64,000 bases of DNA from Dioscorea cayenensis subsp. rotundata (taxonomy: Eukaryota; Streptophyta; Magnoliopsida; Dioscoreales; Dioscoreaceae): positions 62,001 through 126,000 of the forward strand of contig NC_052480.1 of assembly GCF_009730915.1 (NCBI RefSeq). The letters run 5' to 3'. The position numbers and the translations under genes are program-made. Every line of letters begins with the position of its first letter. The stretch's first letter is position 1. The notes under the pieces are model-generated. The model was not told the origin of the DNA, searched no databases, and was given only the letters and a program-made list of their open reading frames with translations. This document shows, piece after piece, positions 57,261 to 64,000 of the stretch.

Positions 57261-58260
57261 NNNNNNNNNNNNNNNNNNNNNNNNNNNNNNNNNNNNNNNN
57301 NNNNNNNNNNNNNNNNNNNNNNNNNNNNNNNNNNNNNNNNNNNNNNNNNNNNNNNNNNNNNNNNNNNNNNNNNNNNNNNNNNNNNNNNNNNNNNNNNNNN
57401 NNNNNNNNNNNNNNNNNNNNNNNNNNNNNNNNNNNNNNNNNNNNNNNNNNNNNNNNNNNNNNNNNNNNNNNNNNNNNNNNNNNNNNNNNNNNNNNNNNNN
57501 NNNNNNNNNNNNNNNNNNNNNNNNNNNNNNNNNNNNNNNNNNNNNNNNNNNNNNNNNNNNNNNNNNNNNNNNNNNNNNNNNNNNNNNNNNNNNNNNNNNN
57601 NNNNNNNNNNNNNNNNNNNNNNNNNNNNNNNNNNNNNNNNNNNNNNNNNNNNNNNNNNNNNNNNNNNNNNNNNNNNNNNNNNNNNNNNNNNNNNNNNNNN
57701 NNNNNNNNNNNNNNNNNNNNNNNNNNNNNNNNNNNNNNNNNNNNNNNNNNNNNNNNNNNNNNNNNNNNNNNNNNNNNNNNNNNNNNNNNNNNNNNNNNNN
57801 NNNNNNNNNNNNNNNNNNNNNNNNNNNNNNNNNNNNNNNNNNNNNNNNNNNNNNNNNNNNNNNNNNNNNNNNNNNNNNNNNNNNNNNNNNNNNNNNNNNN
57901 NNNNNNNNNNNNNNNNNNNNNNNNNNNNNNNNNNNNNNNNNNNNNNNNNNNNNNNNNNNNNNNNNNNNNNNNNNNNNNNNNNNNNNNNNNNNNNNNNNNN
58001 NNNNNNNNNNNNNNNNNNNNNNNNNNNNNNNNNNNNNNNNNNNNNNNNNNNNNNNNNNNNNNNNNNNNNNNNNNNNNNNNNNNNNNNNNNNNNNNNNNNN
58101 NNNNNNNNNNNNNNNNNNNNNNNNNNNNNNNNNNNNNNNNNNNNNNNNNNNNNNNNNNNNNNNNNNNNNNNNNNNNNNNNNNNNNNNNNNNNNNNNNNNN
58201 NNNNNNNNNNNNNNNNNNNNNNNNNNNNNNNNNNNNNNNNNNNNNNNNNNNNNNNNNNNN
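57261..58260. other. Assembly gap of exactly 1000 N
   Basis: The round size suggests a gap of unknown true length. The cluster may continue inside it. Confidence 1.
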
Positions 58261-58383
58261 AATATTAAACAAACTGCGATCATAAGCAATAATTTATGAC
58301 AAAAATATATACTATGAGAGTTTTATAATAAAAGAGATGAAAGAAGATTCCTGATTCTTGATATTTGAATAATAAAATTTGAT

Positions 58384-58414
<31 letters not shown>

Positions 58415-58612
58415 GTCATGTTAGGTTGTAATATGATACTTTTTTATTTATACAATTCTAAAAATACATATAAAATAATTGTTATTTAATTTTTAAAATG
58501 ATTTTAAAAGTATAGGAATACCAATAACGTTTAAATGAATAATCGTTTCGAAAAATTTAAGTTATATATATTTATAAATTTATTCCACATGTTAACATAA
58601 TAACCTTGGTTT
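58261..58612. other. AT-rich, TA microsatellite, no gene
   Basis: A TA repeat occupies 58384-58411. Nothing else is supported. Confidence 0.6.
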
Positions 58613-59185
58613 TTTTTTATGTTTTTTTTTTAAAAAGTGAATAATTTATATTCATTGAAAATAAAAAGAGTATAAAAGAGTTATAAAAAATCAAAACAAT
58701 ACAGGAGAAAAAAGAGAACAACAAAAACAGTCTACTAAAAGTGGAAACTAGCAACAACAGAAACCACTAAAAGGAAGGGAAGTCACCGAAATAAGACCAG
58801 TGCACCCAGGGAGAAAGAGCTAAAACTTCCTAACTAATATTTCTTCTATGTGTGATCACCTGAATCAGTATGGTTATCAAGGAACTCCAAGCTGCATTTT
58901 GCTATTGCAACTGAGTCTTCTAGCCTTGCCTTTTTGGCTTTCAAGGGTTGCATTGAACCATGACAAAAACATATAAATAATTTTCATGATAATAGTAGAG
59001 CACGAAGAACATTTATTATGAAAGATGTGTGTTTCTTTTTAGCCATATATTCCAAGTTATAGCCCTAATGAGTAAGTCACCTACCTCCCTTAGAGAAAGA
59101 GAGAGGTAAGACCTCCATTAACACACAACTTATGCAAGGTGCCCAATGGATTTTTGGAAGCCTGAAAGTCTGGGTAAAGAAATAC
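58613..59185 (-). mobile_element. LINE fragment (zf-RVT end), antisense
   Basis: The minus strand at about 59065-58940 reads TWNIWLKRNTHLS and a following degenerate stretch, matching the conserved end of L1 ORF2 (LWNIWIERNTRIF in the 35399 element). A 3' UTR and A-rich terminus run to about 58613. It is decayed by several stops. Confidence 0.55.
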
Positions 59186-59875
59186 TAAGGGCGTGTTTGG
59201 TTGGCTTCTTTTTGAGGTCGAAGTAACTCAAAGTCATCACTCGACTTTTGACTTCCACGTGTTTGTTTCGCTGTAGTGATGAGGGAAGTGGCGATGTGAC
59301 ACTTTCGATTCACCCCCACTTCACCCATTCGACTTCTGAGAAAAAAACTAGGAAGTCACACTTCGGCATTTTTTTTTCTATTGCTCGTTGAAGTCTTCGC
59401 TTCCGCCCTGGCAACCCACGTGACCTCGCTATTATCACCGCATTTCCCTTCTTCGATTTTTCGCTAGGGGTTTCCCATGCCTTCTCTCCTTCTCGTCCCA
59501 TACTCTTTCACTCGCCTTCTCTTGTATTCCTTCTCGTCTCTCCCGAGGAGGTCACTGCTTTCTTCATCGCTTGTTCTCTTCTCTTTGCGAGTTAGGAAGA
59601 TAGCATCCTCTTCGCCGCTCCTGCTCCCTCGCTCTTGTTGTTGTTAGAGGTTTTTTCGTTATTTTTTTGGGTTAAGGTTTCCATCATGCATGGTTTTCGA
59701 ATCGATTCTTATAATCCATGTGTAGGGTCTGTTCTTCATGCTGATGTCTTCTTTATTTATTTTATATATATATATTTACTTTTTTGGGTTGTGACTTTCC
59801 CTGCACTCGGTTTTGTTGCCTGACCTTGGTTTGTTTTATTTTTTTGTTTTTACTTCAAAGTTTTTGGTAAATAAA

Positions 59876-60268
59876 TGGATTTACAGTCATTTATCTTTTG
59901 GGTTTTGTTATTTTGTTATAGATCTATTATAAATGAAGAGATTTACAGTCATTTATCTTTTGGTTTTTGTTTTTTTGTTATATATCTGTTATACATGAAG
60001 GGATTTACAGTTGTTTATCTTTTGGTACTTTTTTTTTGTTATAGATCTGTGATAAATGAAGGGATTTATAGTTATTTATCTTTTGGTTTTTTGTTGTTTT
60101 GTTATAGATCTGTGATAAATGAAGGGTTTTACAGTCATTTATCATTGCTTTTTTGGATGTTTTGTTATAGATTTGTGATAAATAAACTGATTTACTGTCA
60201 TTTATCTTTTGTTGCTGATGTTTTATTATATATATGTGGTAATTAAAGGGATTATAGTCATTTATCTT
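59876..60268 (+). repeat. Tandem repeat, about 62-bp unit, six copies
   Basis: GATTTACAGTCATTTATCTT begins each unit, followed by a T/G-rich stretch, then GTTATAGATCTGTGATAAAT. Units start near 59878, 59940, 60002, 60063, 60126, 60188 and 60250. The unit length is near a multiple of three, so it gives a long but meaningless open frame. Confidence 0.85.
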
Positions 60269-60807
60269 CTATTTATTTATGGTCTCTTGTAGCATCAATT
60301 ATTTTTTTTTTTCCTTTTTTTATTATGGGATAGTGATTTCTGTTCTTATTTCCTTGTTTACTATGCTTAAGCAAACATGTTCTTCTCACATGATCTACTT
60401 TGGCATGTTCTTCTTTCCTATATGATGACCATGATATGGATTTTTTGTGTTCCTTTTGTGCTCAAAATCCTTTTGTACATGGTTTTTTTTCCTTCTGTTC
60501 AATGGATGTAATCTGCTGTTTTTATTGGTTTATTTGCTTTTGATATGTGACAAGCTTTATGGTTGGGATGGGTTCTAAATTCTGCATTTCCTTTTTCTAG
60601 TTGATTTTCATATTGTTCAAATTTATGTTTTTTTATCCCTGTAGTTTTGCATATCATTTATGCTACTTCTATACAAACATGAACACATTTCATACCATGT
60701 TTGCCATAAAAATTTGTTAGGATTTGCATTCTGGTTATGTATGCCAATTTTAATCTTACCGAGCATTATCTGTGATTAATAACTGCTGCTTTCATGTTTC
60801 TTGCTTA

Positions 60808-60972
60808 TTGTGTATACATATGTGCTTATCTTACATATCAATTAGAATTGTGTATACATATCGGCTTATCTTACATATCAGTTAGAATTCTGTATACATA
60901 TATGCTTATCTTACATATCAGTTACAATTCTGTATACATATTTGCTTATCTTACATATTTGTTAGAATTGGG
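60808..60972 (+). repeat. Tandem repeat, about 42-bp unit, four copies
   Basis: The unit TGTATACATATNNGCTTATC plus TTACATATCAGTTAGAATT is repeated four times with a few substitutions. Confidence 0.85.
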
Positions 60973-61327
60973 TTTACCCTTTCTCCTAGGCATTTATAGG
61001 TTATACATCACCTTCAGAATTCTGTATTTCTCAACCGTTTTTTGGATTCCATTCATCATGTGTATTTGTTATGTTTGCATGTTTGTTTTTTTTTTTTATA
61101 TACAAATTCCTCTCTAGGTCTGGCAACAATCTCCAGCGTCAATTGTGTGCATGTGAAATGATTGTTGCCATCTATTAACCATGTGAATTTGTGTGTGCAT
61201 GTTTTTTTATACACATGGCTCTCTAGTTCTGGTACTTAGTTTCATATTGATAGTTTACTGTTATGTCATGAAAGTTTAGTAGATCACATAAGAAAAGTGG
61301 ATCATAATTTTCTCATAAAATGTGTAG

Positions 61328-62195
61328 ATGGATAGTTGGGCATTAGATGAGCGTGCGAGGCCCCTTGTGGCACTTTTGCAACAATGGATCATAATTTTCA
61401 CATAAGAAAAGTGGATCATAATTTTCTCATAAAATGTGGAAAATCATTATAGGACATTGAAAGTACGATATATTGAAATTAAGAAAGTCAGAGATTTAAG
61501 CAGGGTAGGTTGGGATGATGATAACAAAATGATCACGTTGGACCCAATTGTCGCATACACATACAATGAGCTTGTGTTATGATCCTTTCTTGCTTTTCTA
61601 TTTGTTTGATTTTGTCTATCAAATAACTTATGTTGGTTGTGCAATTCTTGTCAAAAGCAGGCCCATCCCGCTACGAAGCCCTTTGTCAACAAACCAATCG
61701 AGAGTTACGAAGGTTTGAAAATTATCTGCGGGGATGACAATGCAATAGGGTCATATACGGCGTCGTTTTATTCATATTTTGGAGATAAATATGGATCAGA
61801 GGACAATGAAATTGAGAATAACAAATCACCAAATGAACATGCAAACAGTGAGGGGGACGGGGATGGTAACTCTACCCCTTGTGTGCCTAGCTGCCCTAGC
61901 CCTTCCACCTCTTCTGCATTTTGAGCACAGCGGGCCGAAAGAGCGAAAGACAATTCCATGATGGGAGAACTTGTGAATGTCATTGGGGAAATGGCTGCTG
62001 CAATTAGGTGCCCCACCCACTAGTCTGAGACTTTGTATGCCAAGGTAATGAAGGTTAAGGGCTTTAGTGAAAAAACCCTCTAGGAGGTGTTCGATCACTT
62101 GCAGGAGAAAGAAAATGATGCCTGTAGGTTCATGGTGAAAAGAATTGATATGCGACAGGCTTGGGTTGAGAAGTTTCTAACCCGGAATGATTGAT
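61328..62195 (+). pseudogene. Harbinger ORF1-like Myb/SANT protein remnant
   Basis: Three stretches match the layout of the plant Myb/SANT-like family found in Harbinger ORF1 and in L10-interacting MYB proteins. They are 61328-61402 (MDSWALDERARPLVALLQQW), 61436-61569 (NHYRTLKVRYIEIKKVRDLS, VGWDDDNKMITLDPIVAYTY) and 61661-62195 (HPATKPFVNKPIESYEGLKI, GDDNAIGSY, a Ser/Pro-rich linker, then VMKVKGFSEKTL, FDHLQEKENDACRFMVKR, WVEKFLTRND). In-frame stops before and inside the last part show decay. In related proteins the first part is a DNA-binding trihelix. It could also be a degraded host gene of that family. Confidence 0.6.
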
Positions 62196-64000
62196 GCAAA
62201 TGCAAGTTAGAATTCTGGTTGGGGAGGGGAATTGTCTGCTCTATGCATTATCTTCATCCATGACTATATTTTATTTCCTGCACCATGCATTACTTGCATT
62301 GCATGCATGATGATGAAAAACCATGAGTGCCCACTTTTGTTGCCTTTGCTGCACATTTTGACTTTGGGCCTCGTTTATCTTGCATGTTTCTCATATCTGT
62401 TGTGTCATTATTATCAACTATGGACTCTGCACTTATATGCAGCTTTATGTTGATGTTCATGTTTATTAGGTACCCTACCTCATATGGATGCGGTTTTGTT
62501 TTTTGATATTATGCTGACCTTTTCATTAGATACCATGGCTCATGTGGATGTGGTTATATATATGTTGTTATGCTGACCTTTTCATTTGCTGTTGTTTTCA
62601 ATCTTTTATTTACATTTGCTGTGGAAAGCTTTATTTACTATAGTGTTTTGTTGTTTCTACTATATAGCTGATCTATTTTTCTTGTTCCTTTTAATTTTTT
62701 TTTGTATAACTCCATGTTGCAATTGAATGGTATCTATGTGTTATTTGAGCTAATTTGCAGCCCCTGTTCTAATATTGTGTGTATACTTCTTGCAAGATTT
62801 TGTTGTTATGGCGATGATGATGGCAATGTTTGTCTGTTGCACTGAGGCAAGGGTTCCCTTATTGGCTATGGTTATTGTTGTGTGTGAACATAGTCAAGCC
62901 TCTGGATGCTTTGGCGGGGCAATCCATTACAACCATAGGCATCCAGCTAACGTAAGATGGTTAGGAGAATGTTAATTGTTTGCCCGTAACCAAGGATGAG
63001 TATGGCGGGGCAGTGGGCATGCAATGCCTCCACTACAGCCTACTCATTCCCAGTTAAGAGCAAGCTATGCATTGATGAGCATTGATTTGTGTTTGGTTTT
63101 ATTTTGTTTCCCCTTATTCTTGTTTTGTTTTCGGTATTCTATAGGTGATGTTGGTGTTCACACATATATGTTGAAACCTTGAATGCCAATGAAGTTCCAT
63201 ATGCAGTTATTTGCCGCCTAAGCCATATTGAATGCCAATGAAAGACCCAACTACTGCCATCATTTCGGTGTTTCAGTGGATCAAGGCTATTCAAGCATCT
63301 TGTATGGCAATTGGATTTTGGAGTCCACTTGTCGGGAGTAGTTGATTATTTGCTGGAGGTGGAGCTGAATATGCCGCTCATGCCTTCTTGTTCTTCTTGT
63401 TAGTAATTTTTTTCTTGTTCATGCAATTATCCACACTTGGGCTGCCCTTGTATTCTAAAATAGTGTAATCATGTAAAAAGAATGGGTATCCTTGTATTTT
63501 GAAATAGTTAAAATCATAATACAATAATTGGGATTTGTTCATCTTATGAAATATAATAACTGTGTCACGCTGCCTTTGGGATTTGTATGAATGTGCAGTT
63601 CTTTATAGTTGTATTTCAATTGTGATGTTGTAGTCCTTCTAATTAGCCACTGTATTGCATTGTGCTGCTCATTACAAGCAGGAAAAAGTAGACAAATGAG
63701 GTTTGGTTTCCATGGTTTGAATTATATATATTACTTGAAAGTACTTTCTTTGTAAGCATTGCAAGTGGAACAAATAATTATTATTGCATTTTAGTTATCT
63801 CAATAAATCAGCTTGAAAGAGTATGGCATATAAATATTTTGAATATGGCAATAAATCAACACTTCAAGGTTAACTTATGGGTTTTGCATTGATAATTGCT
63901 ATATTCATTTTGCAATTTAAAGAATAATTAAAATTGCTATAAATTAAAATTAAAAGTAGTAATCCATAAAAATAAAATTAATAAGATTAAATAACCGATT
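62196..64000. other. Right end of window, no gene seen
   Basis: The DNA is AT-rich with short repeats such as GCTGACCTTTTCATT at about 62514 and 62573. The stretch 62803-62990 has an open frame without recognisable motifs. I saw no transposase motifs and no inverted partner of the 59189 end. Confidence 0.45.

Larger units (their letters stand above)
59186..62195 (+). mobile_element. PIF/Harbinger-like DNA transposon, left part
   Basis: TAA at 59186-59188 is followed by GGGCGTGTTTGGTTGGCTTC, a typical Harbinger inverted end with its TWA target. Degenerate Myb/SANT ORF1 exons lie at 61328-62195. I found neither the transposase gene nor the matching right end by 64000, so the given end is only the end of ORF1. 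The element may run past the window or be truncated. Confidence 0.6.

Noticed and set aside
57183-58299. Three long open frames on both strands
   Set aside because: They are made almost wholly of N bases in the assembly gap.
59875-60246. 123-residue open frame rich in Phe, Leu and Tyr
   Set aside because: It is produced by a tandem repeat whose unit is near a multiple of three; there is no start context or conserved motif.
1-64000. LTR retrotransposons, viral copies, CRISPR arrays or bacterial-type operons
   Set aside because: I looked for paired long terminal repeats with primer-binding sites, gag/pol motifs and spaced direct repeats. None was found; reverse transcriptase motifs all belong to L1-type LINEs.

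Overview
The window is nuclear DNA from a flowering plant. It has split genes with GT-AG introns, TATA boxes, chloroplast transit peptides, a phytosulfokine precursor, a plant heat-shock factor and plant L1-type LINEs. GC-rich single-exon genes beside very AT-rich spacers hint at a monocot, but that is inference. Bases 1-326 and 57261-58260 are assembly gaps.

Left part (1-28.5 kb), ordinary host genes: an intronless arogenate/prephenate dehydratase (1925-3340, +); a small three-exon phytosulfokine precursor (6650-7114, +); a class A heat-shock factor, HSFA3-like (12381-9236, -); a conserved plant protein of unknown function (15004-15752, +); a kinase-less S-domain/PAN membrane protein (20336-21832, +); a small plastid membrane protein (22814-22395, -) sharing a promoter with a plastid phosphoglycerate-mutase-like (2-carboxyarabinitol-1-phosphatase type) gene (23125-26183, +); and a DUF868 protein (27627-28522, +). 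Five of these carry 1-2 base length changes, mostly in homopolymers, that break otherwise well conserved reading frames. This looks like a systematic consensus problem more than real gene death.

Middle part (28.5-57 kb), AT-rich and rich in mobile elements, holds an unusual gene cluster that I do not recognise. Two intact genes (A 43004-43699 and B 52439-53138, +) encode 189-aa proteins with a Cys-rich head and six repeats of about 28 aa around GVGNxAGRDN. A third copy (C, 56210-56369) is a deletion pseudogene. Gene D (51286-50238, -) lies head to head with B and encodes a Gln/Asn/His-rich protein with an apparent myristoylation signal and the same C-terminal cap. Genes E (34388-33492, -) and F (44914-44219, -) encode very acidic proteins with CxC motifs and a shared C-terminal motif. 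A, B and D all have a first coding exon that is only the ATG. The D/B pair was duplicated (about 54.2-56.7 kb) and both copies decayed. A 6.3-kb L1 LINE (35399-41663) sits between E and A, and many LINE 3' ends with the same terminal hairpin are scattered through the cluster.

Right part (58.2-64 kb): an antisense LINE fragment directly abuts a PIF/Harbinger-like DNA transposon that starts at 59189 with a TAA target site. It carries degenerate Myb/SANT ORF1 exons and two internal tandem-repeat arrays, and its right end was not found. I saw no LTR retrotransposon, viral element, tRNA or rRNA gene.
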